Shown piece after piece: positions 53,961 through 62,750 of a stretch of 62,778 nt of DNA. The stretch comes from CAZUTO01 sp964623085. GTDB lineage: Bacteria; Pseudomonadota; Gammaproteobacteria; Pseudomonadales; GM7GCV1. Within the stretch, counting starts at the first letter, position 1, and each line of letters starts with the position of its first letter. The notes beneath the pieces are model-generated. The model ran no database searches, had not been told where the DNA came from, and was given only the letters and a program-made list of their open reading frames with translations. The stretch spans positions 1 to 62,778 of the forward strand of contig CAZUTO010000011.1 of assembly GCA_964623085.1 (NCBI GenBank), in the 5' to 3' direction. Position numbers and translations under genes: made by a program.

Positions 53961-55335
53961 ACTGCTCCCGAAACCGTTTTACGATCCAGAGTGCTACTAA
54001 ATTCAACGCTAGGGTAACTAAAAATAGCATCAACCCAAGTGCGAAAGCTGCGAGCGTTTTCGGGCTATCAAACTCCTGATCTCCCACTAGCAACGTCACA
54101 ATTTGAACCGTCACCGTGGTAACAGACTCCAAAGGATTTGCCGTGATATTGGCGGCCAGCCCAGCAGCCATAACGACGATCATGGTTTCACCAATGGCTC
54201 GCGACGCGGCCAACAAAATTCCCGCGACAATGCCCGGCAAGGCCGCAGGAAAAATGACTTTCATAATCATTTCTGATTGTGTCGAGCCCAAGCCAAGCGC
54301 GCCTTCGCGCATCCCACGAGGCACGGCCGAAATTACATCGTCGGTGAGCGACGAAACAAAGGGAATGATCATCACACCCATCACTATGCCCGCCGCCAAT
54401 ATGCTTTCTGACGAGGCACTCAACCCTGCCGTTTCAGCAAACGATCGGATGGCTGGCCCCATCGTTAGCGCGGCAAAAAATCCGTATACCACTGTCGGGA
54501 TACCCGCCAACATCTCGAGAACGGGTTTCACCACTGTGCGCGTCAGTGGTCGCGCGTACTCGGAGAGATAAATCGCCGACATCAAACCGACAGGCACAGC
54601 AATAGCCAAGGCAACCACCGATATCTGTAGGGTTCCGAGGAAAAGCGGAACGGCGCCAAAACTACCCGAAGACCCCACCTGATCCAATCGCAATGCCGTT
54701 TGAGGACTCCACTCCGAACCAAACATAAACTGCGTAAATGGGACCTCTTTAAAGAAGCGCATAGCCTCAAATAACACAGAAAACAAAATGCCAACGCTCG
54801 TCAAAATGGCAACCAACGAGCTGGCTAACAACCCGTATCTAAGAATTCGTTCAACCCGAGCTCGCGCATTAAGCTGGTGCTGGACTCGACTAAGTATTAG
54901 TAGACCAACTGATACGGCAAGTAACAAAACGGTGGCGACTTTTGTCCACTGCGATTTCGCTTCAAGATCATTTAATCGCTCTGCCGCGGCGATGGATATT
55001 GGGTCAGTTAATGTCAGTGCCCCAGCGGCACCATTTCGTACGCCATCAAAGAACAAATCCAATTGATCTGCCGGCAACGACCGAATATCTTGAGGTAGCC
55101 CCGCTATCAGCGAAGACTCAATAAACCAACGCTCAAATACATTCCATAAAAGCAACACCAGTAGCGCTGGCACGCCACACCATGCTGCTACCAAAATTCC
55201 ATAATAGTTAGGGAGGGATTCAAGCTGGTTAATTCCGCCAAGACCACGCGCCATAGTGCGCGCCTTCGTTAGCCCAAGCGCATAGGCACCTGCTACAAGA
55301 ATGAGCAAGATTCCTAACAAGTTAGTGCTAGTCAT
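53953..55335 (-). CDS. pstC: Phosphate ABC transporter permease PstC
   Basis: A 460-residue permease with an N-terminal extension of about 150 residues holding two extra helices, then the core with SAIYLSEYARP, VYGFFAALTMGP and GLGSTQSEMIMKVIFPAALPGI. It pairs with PstA to make the channel. The long N-terminus (PNYYGILVAAWCGVPALLVL) is shared by long-form PstC proteins of pseudomonads and other gammaproteobacteria. It is 44 bases after pstS. Confidence 0.94.
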   Translation of the reverse strand: MTSTNLLGILLILVAGAYALGLTKARTMARGLGGINQLESLPNYYGILVAAWCGVPALLVLLLWNVFERWFIESSLIAGLPQDIRSLPADQLDLFFDGVRNGAAGALTLTDPISIAAAERLNDLEAKSQWTKVATVLLLAVSVGLLILSRVQHQLNARARVERILRYGLLASSLVAILTSVGILFSVLFEAMRFFKEVPFTQFMFGSEWSPQTALRLDQVGSSGSFGAVPLFLGTLQISVVALAIAVPVGLMSAIYLSEYARPLTRTVVKPVLEMLAGIPTVVYGFFAALTMGPAIRSFAETAGLSASSESILAAGIVMGVMIIPFVSSLTDDVISAVPRGMREGALGLGSTQSEMIMKVIFPAALPGIVAGILLAASRAIGETMIVVMAAGLAANITANPLESVTTVTVQIVTLLVGDQEFDSPKTLAAFALGLMLFLVTLALNLVALWIVKRFREQYE

Positions 55336-55379
55336 AACGACGAAGTATAAGCCTCGCTGAGATATTCAAAAAACTGGGA

Positions 55380-56510
55380 TTAGATTGAGTGACGGTTTTC
55401 TGCGCTTTCCGTATAAGCCCGGCGCTCTTCAAGGCGCATAGGAATCAAACCTTTATCCGCAAGATAACCGTCCTCTCCCCAGGCATTCTCGCTGGTATAT
55501 TCCGTTACAAACCCCTCGAGCCCAGGAATAATCCCGATATGTGCCGTTTTGATATAAAGGTATAGGGATCGCGATACGGAGTACTCGCCGTCGGCAATAG
55601 CATCGAAGCTTGGCGCAACCCCATCGATCAAGCTGCCTCTCACCTGATCCTGGTTTTGATCAAGAAAGCTAAACCCAAAAATCCCCAAAGCATCTGGGTT
55701 TGACTGTAGCTTTTGCACAATCAAATTGTCGTTCTCACCCGCTTCAATAAAGGCACCGTCTTCTCGCAATGAATGCGCCACTGCCATGAATAAATCTTGG
55801 CCTGTAGGCGGTTCACCTGTATCCACTTGGTAGTGATCATAAATTTCTACTGGCAAGCCCGCCGCCGTCATGGCTGCCAAAATCTCCGGCTCGCTCTCAG
55901 CATGGGCAAGATCAGCAAGTGCTGAAACATCCATAGCACCCGCTTCCATCGCCAACTCTACAAAGGCATCGCGGGTACCTGAAGTGGGTGGCGGGCCATA
56001 AACCGCAATCGGCAGCGCCGGTAATCCAGCATCGATCTGATTCCAATGTGTGTAAGGGTTATCGATAAGCTTGCCATTTTCATCCGGAACTTGACGCGCG
56101 AGCGCGAGAAAAATCTCATTGGTGCTCAACTCAAACTGCAACCCTTCGCGACTATTGCCCAAAACGATGCCGTCATAACCGACCTTCAATTCGATAATGT
56201 CTTCGACACCGTTGGCTTTGCAAAGATCGATTTCTGACTGCTTAATCGAGCGAGAGGCATTGGTCGCATCCGGGTACGCCACACCGATTCCCCCACAAAA
56301 TAATTTCATGCCGCCGCCGGTACCAGTGGATTCAACTTTAGGGGTATGGCCACCAATAGACCGTCCATAACGCTCAGCTACAACGGTAGTAAAAGGGTAG
56401 ACGGTTGACGAACCGACGATGCTAATATATTCGCGCGCACTAACAGCCGATGCCAGCAATGTTACGCTGACGAAAATGACTAGCTGTTTTACAATCCTTA
56501 TATACATCAC
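55380..56510 (-). CDS. pstS: Phosphate-binding periplasmic protein PstS
   Basis: A 376-residue binding protein. A signal peptide (cleavage near AVSA-RE) is followed by the ligand-loop segments VGSSTVYPFTTVVAERYG and TGTGGGMKLFCGGIGV, and PTSGTRDAFVELAM near the hinge. It delivers phosphate to PstC/PstA. As first gene of pstSCAB-phoU it should be strongly induced under phosphate starvation. An AT-rich, palindromic 446-base region lies upstream. Confidence 0.95.
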   Translation of the reverse strand: MMYIRIVKQLVIFVSVTLLASAVSAREYISIVGSSTVYPFTTVVAERYGRSIGGHTPKVESTGTGGGMKLFCGGIGVAYPDATNASRSIKQSEIDLCKANGVEDIIELKVGYDGIVLGNSREGLQFELSTNEIFLALARQVPDENGKLIDNPYTHWNQIDAGLPALPIAVYGPPPTSGTRDAFVELAMEAGAMDVSALADLAHAESEPEILAAMTAAGLPVEIYDHYQVDTGEPPTGQDLFMAVAHSLREDGAFIEAGENDNLIVQKLQSNPDALGIFGFSFLDQNQDQVRGSLIDGVAPSFDAIADGEYSVSRSLYLYIKTAHIGIIPGLEGFVTEYTSENAWGEDGYLADKGLIPMRLEERRAYTESAENRHSI

Positions 56511-56713
56511 TAATTATCTTTCTCTGACCGTTTTCTATATTTTCTGGGCAGAACACGCACTCCAGTTAGCACTTCACCCAAGGCTAACAGCGATAAGAAG
56601 CAAAATCTCTTTTTGAGACGGCTCGTGATCTCGAATTAAGCAATATATCGCCTCCGAAAAGTCGGAACGTTAGTATGTAATCACTTAATGAGCTAATAGC
56701 TTAGTGCACTAAT

Positions 56714-56731
56714 ATGATAAATGTATGAAAA
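56714..56731 (-). promoter_or_regulatory. Candidate Pho box upstream of pstS
   Basis: On the minus strand TTTTCAT and TTATCAT start 11 bases apart, the spacing of PhoB half-sites (consensus CTGTCAT). Each matches five of seven positions, including TCAT. It lies about 200 bases before pstS, so a long leader would be needed. Confidence 0.35.
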
Positions 56732-56900
56732 CACACCTTTTTATTTCAAATATTGGCTCTAATTTAATTTCCGACAGAACTCAAAGCCGCCCGCAGAAAA
56801 TCAAACACCAATCCACGACGAATAACCTTAAATTCGGATAGTATGCGAGCCTTCCTTTTTAGAATATAAATAGACCTCTCCTCGACACTAATAACTGCAT

Positions 56901-56942
56901 ACGCATTGGAACTTACGCATTGAAACTTACGTACTAGAACTT
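56901..56942. repeat. Three 14-base tandem repeats before dctQ
   Basis: ACGCATTGGAACTT (56901-56914), ACGCATTGAAACTT (56915-56928) and ACGTACTAGAACTT (56929-56942) follow without a gap, ending 14 bases before the chosen dctQ start. The second differs from the first by one base, the third by four. They could be binding iterons for a regulator of the TRAP genes or a recent slippage duplication. Confidence 0.85.
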
Positions 56943-56956
56943 TGGAGACCACGTTT

Positions 56957-57517
56957 TTGAACCGCTGTATACAGCTTTTGGATCGTCTGACGGAAATCAT
57001 CGGTAAAGCGGTTGCCCTGCTGTTAATCCTGATGATGCTAGTCACCTGTGCGCTGGTACTGATGCGCTACCTGTTTCAATCAGGCAACATCATCTTTATG
57101 CAGGAGTCTGTCGCTTATATGCATGCGGCGGTGTTTATGCTGGGTGCCGGCTGGACCCTGAAACAAAATGGTCATGTCCGTGTCGATATCTTTTACCGAC
57201 GGATGAGCCCTATCGCCCGTGCTTGGGTCGACGCGCTCGGCATACTGTTATTTCTTTTACCTTTTGCCGTATTTTTGCTGGTTACTAGCCTTGAGTTCGT
57301 CGGTCGATCCTGGTCGATTCGCGAAGCATCCGGTGATGCTGGCGGCATTCCCTACGTTTACCTTCTTAAAACCTTGATTCCGAGTATGTGCGCCCTACTC
57401 ATCTTGCAAGGCATTGCTGAGTTACTTCGAAATGGCATGCTGATATGCGTCAAACCCGATCAGCATCATGACCACACGCAAGACATAAAAGATGCAGACG
57501 AGGCACCAGCGCAATGA
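56957..57517 (+). CDS. dctQ: TRAP transporter small permease
   Basis: A DctQ-type protein of 186 residues from the TTG at 56957, chosen because GGAG lies nine bases upstream; an in-frame TTG at 56942 has none. Four membrane helices are visible, with LMRYLFQSGNIIFMQESVAY, LGAGWTLKQNGHVRVDIFYRR and FVGRSWSIREASGDAGGIP. It joins DctM in the transporter. It overlaps dctM by four bases. Confidence 0.92.
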   Translation: MNRCIQLLDRLTEIIGKAVALLLILMMLVTCALVLMRYLFQSGNIIFMQESVAYMHAAVFMLGAGWTLKQNGHVRVDIFYRRMSPIARAWVDALGILLFLLPFAVFLLVTSLEFVGRSWSIREASGDAGGIPYVYLLKTLIPSMCALLILQGIAELLRNGMLICVKPDQHHDHTQDIKDADEAPAQ

Positions 57518-58881
57518 TCGAATTCATTCCGCTGTTTTTGTTTGCGGCGATATGTTTGCTTCTAATCGTTGGCTACCCCGTTGGTTTAACACTAGCCGGC
57601 GTCTCACTTATTGCTGCTAGCCTGGGCATTGTCTTTGAGGTGTTCGACCCCGCATTGCTCAAGGCCATGCCTGATCGAATTTACGGCACCATGACCAACG
57701 ACACACTGATTGCCGTGCCTCTATTTGTGCTGATGGGCATCTTGCTGGAAAAATCAAAGCTAGCAGAAGAGCTGCTCGAAAATATGGCCCTGGCATTTGG
57801 TCGCTTTCCCGGGGGTTTGGGTATTGCTGTGGTGTTAGTCGGCATGTTGCTCGCGGCCAGTACCGGCATCGTCGGTGCAACCGTGGTGGCAATGGGATTA
57901 ATGTCATTGCCCACTATGTTGAAACGCGGCTATGACCCAGCGCTGGCCACCGGCACAATCTGTGCGACAGGCACACTCGGCCAAATCATTCCGCCATCTA
58001 TTGCATTAGTGCTACTTGGCGATGTTATCTCCAACGCCTATCAGCAATCGCAACTCAACCTTGGCGTGTTTAATACCAAGACTGTATCCGTCGGCGATCT
58101 CTTTGCTGGTGCAATCATTCCTGGGTTGCTGCTAGTCACGGCTTATCTTTGCTATGTCATGTTTTATGCCTACCGCCACCCAGACAAAGCGCCGCCAGCA
58201 ATAGGTGAATCGCCAAGTGCGGCTCAGCTGCTTGCCAGCCTCGCCCCACCCATCTCTCTTATTGTTTTAGTGCTGGGATCTATTTTGAGCGGTGTTGCTA
58301 CGCCGTCAGAAGCAGCGGGTGTAGGCGCAATGGGCGCGTTTATTCTTGCGTTGATCAAACGAAAACTTAGTTGGCTCAGGCTAAAAGAAGCACTGCTTGG
58401 CACCCTATCCATGACATCCATGGTCTTTCTTATTCTTATCGGCGCATCCATGTTCTCATTGGTGTTCCGAGGCTTTGGTGGCGAGGAGTTGATTCAAAGC
58501 CTGTTCGCTAACCTGCCCGGCGGCGCCATCGGTGCGATGATCATCGTTATGTGCGTGATCTTTTTGCTTGGGTTTATTTTAGACTTTATTGAAATCACGT
58601 TTGTTGTTGTGCCCATCATTGGGCCGGTGTTGCTTACCATGGGGTTTGATCCCATCTGGTTAGGCATCATGATCGCTATCAACTTACAGACAAGTTTTTT
58701 GACCCCGCCCTTTGGATTCGCGCTATTTTATTTACGCGGGGTCACGCCGGAATCCGTCGACACAAGCGCCATCTATCGCGGGGTTGTGCCCTTTATTGTG
58801 ATCCAAGTTTTACTGCTTGTTGTGCTTGCCATTTGGCCCGCGCTTGTTACTTGGCTGCCCACTATGCTCAAAGCAGGCTAA
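57514..58881 (+). CDS. dctM: TRAP transporter large permease
   Basis: A 455-residue DctM protein with about 12 helices. Hallmarks are FVLMGILLEKSKLAEELLE, AASTGIVGATVVAMGLMSLP, CATGTLGQIIPPSIALVLLGD and FLTPPFGFALFYLRGVTP. It imports the substrate by sodium symport with DctQ and the binding protein. The binding protein gene lies on the opposite strand just downstream, 22 bases beyond the stop. Confidence 0.95.
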   Translation: MIEFIPLFLFAAICLLLIVGYPVGLTLAGVSLIAASLGIVFEVFDPALLKAMPDRIYGTMTNDTLIAVPLFVLMGILLEKSKLAEELLENMALAFGRFPGGLGIAVVLVGMLLAASTGIVGATVVAMGLMSLPTMLKRGYDPALATGTICATGTLGQIIPPSIALVLLGDVISNAYQQSQLNLGVFNTKTVSVGDLFAGAIIPGLLLVTAYLCYVMFYAYRHPDKAPPAIGESPSAAQLLASLAPPISLIVLVLGSILSGVATPSEAAGVGAMGAFILALIKRKLSWLRLKEALLGTLSMTSMVFLILIGASMFSLVFRGFGGEELIQSLFANLPGGAIGAMIIVMCVIFLLGFILDFIEITFVVVPIIGPVLLTMGFDPIWLGIMIAINLQTSFLTPPFGFALFYLRGVTPESVDTSAIYRGVVPFIVIQVLLLVVLAIWPALVTWLPTMLKAG

Positions 58882-58903
58882 AGCCTTTTCACCCAATGCC
58901 CTT

Positions 58904-60070
58904 TTAGTCAGAATCCTCTTCAAGAAGCGCGCGATAGTCAAAAATGGCTTTTTCAGAGATTTTCATCCACTCATAATTTTGCGCCATAAAAGCTGAGTAG
59001 GATGCGTAGATTCGCGCAAAGTCTTCATCCGAATCCGCGAGATCTGCATAGTACTGATGGGCGACCGCTGCCAACTCAACCAGTACTTCATCGGGAAACG
59101 GCTGCGGTGTAATACCTAGTTTTTTCAGCTCTTCGAGTGATAACGCGTTACGCGCGTTGTATTCATCCAACATGTCTTGATTCACCGCACGCGCCGCGGT
59201 TTCAATAATCGCTTGAAGGTCTTCAGGCAAAGACGCCCAAGCATCCCCATTCACCTCGAACTCAAGCATGGCTGAACTCTCATGCCAGCCCGGATAGTAA
59301 TAGTACTCGCCGACTTCGTGCAGACCGAAAGAACGATCGTTATAGGGCCCTACCCACTCGGCTGCATCAATCACCCCCGTTTGCATGGAGGTATACAGTT
59401 CGCCACCGGGAATCGTCACCGCTGCACCACCTGCGCGGCTAAATACCTCACCGGCAATACCCGGTATGCGCATTTTTAAACCCTTGAGATCAGCCACGGT
59501 TTCAATGGGCTTATTGAACCAGCCTCCCATCTGCATACCGGTGTTGCCACCTGCAAACGGAACAATATTGAAGGGTTCGTAAAGCTCTCGCCAAAGTTTC
59601 AGTCCCTCGCCGTAAAAAACCCATGCATTCAGTTCACTCGCACTCATACCAAAGGGAATGGCCGTAAATAGCGGTGCCGCCGGCATAATGCCCTTGTAGT
59701 AATAGCTGGCAGTATGGCCCATTTCGACACTGCCGGACGAGACTGCATCAAACACACCGAGCGCTGGAACAATTTCGCCCGCGCCGTGCACATGAATAGT
59801 TAAACGACCATTACTCATAGCCTTCACTAACCGTGCGAAATTCTCAGGAGCCGCGCCGAGCCCTGGAAAATTCTTCGGCCAAGATGTCACCATCTTCCAC
59901 TCGTAAATCGGCTGCGTTTGTTCAGAACCACTGATCTGCTGCACATCATTCGGCCTGCCGTCGGCGGCACGTTCTTGCACATAGAGACCAGATACCAACA
60001 CTAGAAGCGCAACGAGAATCAGAATAGCCAACGCGCTCCAAATGACGATTCCGCGTTCATGCTTGATCAT
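58904..60070 (-). CDS. TRAP substrate-binding protein, TakP/mannitol-chloroaromatic type
   Basis: A 388-residue DctP-family binding protein with an N-terminal helix (about 8-35) acting as signal or anchor. Landmarks are KMVTSWPKNFPGLG, HGAGEIVPALGVFDAVSSG, MGHTASYYYKG and GVIDAAEWVGPYND, which match the group including TakP (2-oxo acids) and mannitol/chloroaromatic sets. The ATG at 60070 overlaps the uvrD stop as TAATG and has GGAGG seven bases upstream, so the downstream start is secure; an in-frame upstream start at 60109 is less likely. It converges on dctM. Confidence 0.92.
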   Translation of the reverse strand: MIKHERGIVIWSALAILILVALLVLVSGLYVQERAADGRPNDVQQISGSEQTQPIYEWKMVTSWPKNFPGLGAAPENFARLVKAMSNGRLTIHVHGAGEIVPALGVFDAVSSGSVEMGHTASYYYKGIMPAAPLFTAIPFGMSASELNAWVFYGEGLKLWRELYEPFNIVPFAGGNTGMQMGGWFNKPIETVADLKGLKMRIPGIAGEVFSRAGGAAVTIPGGELYTSMQTGVIDAAEWVGPYNDRSFGLHEVGEYYYYPGWHESSAMLEFEVNGDAWASLPEDLQAIIETAARAVNQDMLDEYNARNALSLEELKKLGITPQPFPDEVLVELAAVAHQYYADLADSDEDFARIYASYSAFMAQNYEWMKISEKAIFDYRALLEEDSD

Positions 60071-62241
60071 TACGCGGCCTCCAATCTTGCATAGGCCAAC
60101 ACCAACCACTTGCTGCCTTCAGATTCAAAATTTACCTGTATGCGCGACTGTGATCCCTGGCCTTCAATGTTCAATACCGTGCCTGTGCCAAACTTCGGAT
60201 GAAGCACCCGCTGACCCAATGCAAAGCCCGTTTCATTCTCTTGCGTTAGTGATGGATGCGGCGACGCCCAGTGGGTCCGTGTTGGTTTCATAGTTGTTTT
60301 ACCAGTGCTCACACGCACCTCTTGTACTAATTCTTTAGGGACATCACGTACATATCGTGAAACAGAATTATAGCGATCATCGCCATGTAATCTGCGGCAT
60401 TCAGCGTATGTAAGCACTAACTTTTCCATTGCGCGTGTCATACCGACATAACAAAGACGGCGCTCTTCTTCGAGGCGGCCAGGATCCTCTGCTGACATCG
60501 AATGCGGAAACAAATTTTCTTCCAATCCTGCGAGGATTACTAATGGAAACTCCAGTCCTTTTGCCGAGTGCAGCGTCATAAGCTGCACGGCATCCTCGTG
60601 CTCATCAGCTTGGCGGTCTCCAGCATCCAGCGCAGCATCGGCCAAAAACTGCATAAGCGGGGAGGCCTCGGAATCTTCCGGGGTGTAAGACTTACATGCA
60701 CTGACAAGTTCGTGCAGGTTGTCGACTCTTGTTTGGCCGCGCTCGCCTTTTTCTGCTCGGTGAAAATCGACCAAGCCTGTTACACCAAACATGTGATCAA
60801 CCAACTCATCTAACGGCAAATCTACTGTGTCCGTTTGCAGGCTATTAATTAGCTCTATAAACCCACTCAGTGCTTTCGATGCTCGGCTGGCGAGCATGCC
60901 GTTGTCGATCATCTGTAATACGGATTGCCAAAGGCTGATCCCATTGACGCGCGCAACTTCACGAATTTGTTCTAATGTGCGCGCACCGACGCCACGGGTA
61001 GGTGTATTGATGACACGCTCAAATGCGGCATCGTCATCGCGGCTCACGGTGAGCCGCAAATAGGCGAGGGCGTTGCGTATTTCTAGCCGCTCGTAGAAGC
61101 GTTGGCCACCATAGATGCGATAGGGAACCCCTAACCGCAATAGTGCGTCTTCAAGCACTCGCGATTGCGCATTGGAGCGATAAAGCACCGCCGCTTCTTT
61201 GCGAAGGTTGCCTTGATCCGCCCAGTTTCGGATATATTCAGCAATAAACCGTGCTTCATCGGTCTCATTGAATCCGGCGTAAAGTGAAATAAGCTCGCCT
61301 TCTTTGGCATCTGTCCAGAGATTCTTGCCGAGCCGGCCTGAGTTTCTCGCAATCACAGCGTTAGCGGCGTTAAGAATGGTGCCGGTAGAGCGATAATTTT
61401 GTTCGAGCTTTACCGTGGCGGCTTTAGGAAAATCGTTTTCAAAATTTTGAATATTCTCTATTTTTGCACCGCGCCAACCGTAGATAGATTGATCATCATC
61501 GCCAACCACGGTGACTGTCGATTGCTTGCCCGCCAATACCCTCAACCACGCATATTGAATACTGTTGGTATCCTGAAATTCGTCGACAAAAATATGCGCG
61601 AACCGTTGCTGATAATGCGCGAGTAATTCAGGGTTGTTTAACCAGAGTTCGTGCGCCCGCAATAACAACTCAGCAAAGTCGACAAACCCACTTTGCTGAC
61701 ATTGCGCTTCATAGGCGAAATAAATCTTTTGCTGGGTTTCTAGTATCGAATCATGCCCAACATCCACGAATTCCGCCCGAATGCCCTCATCCTTTTGACC
61801 ATTTATAAACCATTGCACTTGCCGCGCTGGCCAGCGTTTATCATCAAGACCCAGGCTCGCGATGATGCGCTTGATCACGCGTTGCTGATCATCGGAATCT
61901 AGAATTTGAAAATGCTGCGGTAATTTAGCCTCTTGCCAATGCTGCGAAAGCAACCGATGCGCCAACCCATGAAAGGTGCCCACCCACATTGACCGCGTAG
62001 GGATGCCCAACATCGTTTCAATGCGATGCCGCATCTCGCGCGCCGCCTTGTTAGTAAAGGTGACGGAGAGAATGCCATGCGGCGAGCAGCCCATCACATC
62101 AATGGCCCAAGCCATGCGATGCACCAGAACGCGCGTCTTGCCACTGCCGGCGCCAGCCAACACCAAAAGATGCTCTGCTTCAGAGGTGACGGCTTCACGC
62201 TGTGCGTCGTTTAGGCCATCGAGAATTGAAGTAACATCCAT
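60070..62241 (-). CDS. uvrD: DNA helicase II
   Basis: A 723-residue superfamily 1A helicase of nucleotide excision and mismatch repair. Motif I is VLAGAGSGKTRVL, motif Ia TFTNKAAREM, motif II VDEFQDTNSIQYAWL, motif III VGDDDQSIYGWRGA, and motif V and VI are in TLHSAKGLEFPLV and YVGMTRA. The C-terminus (HPKFGTGTVLNIEGQGSQSRIQVNFE) is the UvrD Tudor-like end. It is read together with the TRAP binding protein, whose start overlaps its stop. Confidence 0.97.
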   Translation of the reverse strand: MDVTSILDGLNDAQREAVTSEAEHLLVLAGAGSGKTRVLVHRMAWAIDVMGCSPHGILSVTFTNKAAREMRHRIETMLGIPTRSMWVGTFHGLAHRLLSQHWQEAKLPQHFQILDSDDQQRVIKRIIASLGLDDKRWPARQVQWFINGQKDEGIRAEFVDVGHDSILETQQKIYFAYEAQCQQSGFVDFAELLLRAHELWLNNPELLAHYQQRFAHIFVDEFQDTNSIQYAWLRVLAGKQSTVTVVGDDDQSIYGWRGAKIENIQNFENDFPKAATVKLEQNYRSTGTILNAANAVIARNSGRLGKNLWTDAKEGELISLYAGFNETDEARFIAEYIRNWADQGNLRKEAAVLYRSNAQSRVLEDALLRLGVPYRIYGGQRFYERLEIRNALAYLRLTVSRDDDAAFERVINTPTRGVGARTLEQIREVARVNGISLWQSVLQMIDNGMLASRASKALSGFIELINSLQTDTVDLPLDELVDHMFGVTGLVDFHRAEKGERGQTRVDNLHELVSACKSYTPEDSEASPLMQFLADAALDAGDRQADEHEDAVQLMTLHSAKGLEFPLVILAGLEENLFPHSMSAEDPGRLEEERRLCYVGMTRAMEKLVLTYAECRRLHGDDRYNSVSRYVRDVPKELVQEVRVSTGKTTMKPTRTHWASPHPSLTQENETGFALGQRVLHPKFGTGTVLNIEGQGSQSRIQVNFESEGSKWLVLAYARLEAA

Positions 62242-62294
62242 AGGACTGCTATATAAAGGCTCAAGTAGCCGCGCAGTTTAACGAGATTACCAAG

Positions 62295-62750
62295 CTAGGG
62301 CGATGCTTCTAGCAAGTTAAGATGCGATAGGGGGCTAGTTACCCCATGCGCTCCACGGTTCAAAACGTGCGTGTAGATTTCTGTCGTCTTCACATCCGAA
62401 TGCCCAAGCAGCCGCTTTACTTCAATCTGAGATAGCACAACCGGCAACTTAGTTTGACGATTAGATACGCGGAATTCACCAAGCGTGCCCAATGGTATCT
62501 GAAGATATTTGTTATATAGGTAGGCAAGCGCGTTCAGTGCCAATGCTTGAGTACCCGGCGCGACGTTTCGCTTTACCGCTAAAAACGTTAAAAAATCCAC
62601 GACCTCTTTCTCGCCCATGTCCTCTGGCCGTCGCTTGCCACTAAAAATAATATAGGCTTTAATCCAGTAACAGTAAGAATGAATCGTTCTCTTGCTGTAT
62701 TGGCGGGCAATCATAAATTCGTGCAAGGATGTAAGAAACAGAAATGACAT
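62295..62750 (-). pseudogene. Integron integrase with large internal in-frame deletion
   Basis: A 151-residue remnant of an IntI tyrosine recombinase. The N-terminal core-binding domain is intact, with KRTIHSYCYWIKAYIIFSGK, KEVVDFLTFLAVKRNVAPGTQ and QTKLPVVLSQIEVKRLL. It then jumps to the C-terminal end GHSDVKTTEIYTHVLNRGAHGVTSPL. About 140 residues in between are missing. The catalytic Arg, Lys, His and second Arg are lost, and only the last His (in GHSDV) and the Tyr (in EIYTHVL) remain. The reading frame is open, with GGGAGA before the ATG, so a small protein could still be made. AttI would lie beyond position 62750, off the window. Confidence 0.88.

Larger units (their letters stand above)
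56511..56956. other. Divergent promoter region between pstS and dctQM
   Basis: 446 bases with no believable gene. It contains a Pho-box-like pair (56714-56731), the palindrome TTAGTGCACTAA (56701-56712), an AGCTA-A-TAGCT palindrome (56690-56700) and three 14-base tandem repeats (56901-56942). It is AT-rich through its centre. Both the pst operon and the TRAP transporter promoters should lie here. Confidence 0.6.

Noticed and set aside
56764..57045. 93-codon minus-strand frame overlapping dctQ
   Set aside because: It overlaps the dctQ coding start and the tandem repeats and has no ribosome site or family match.
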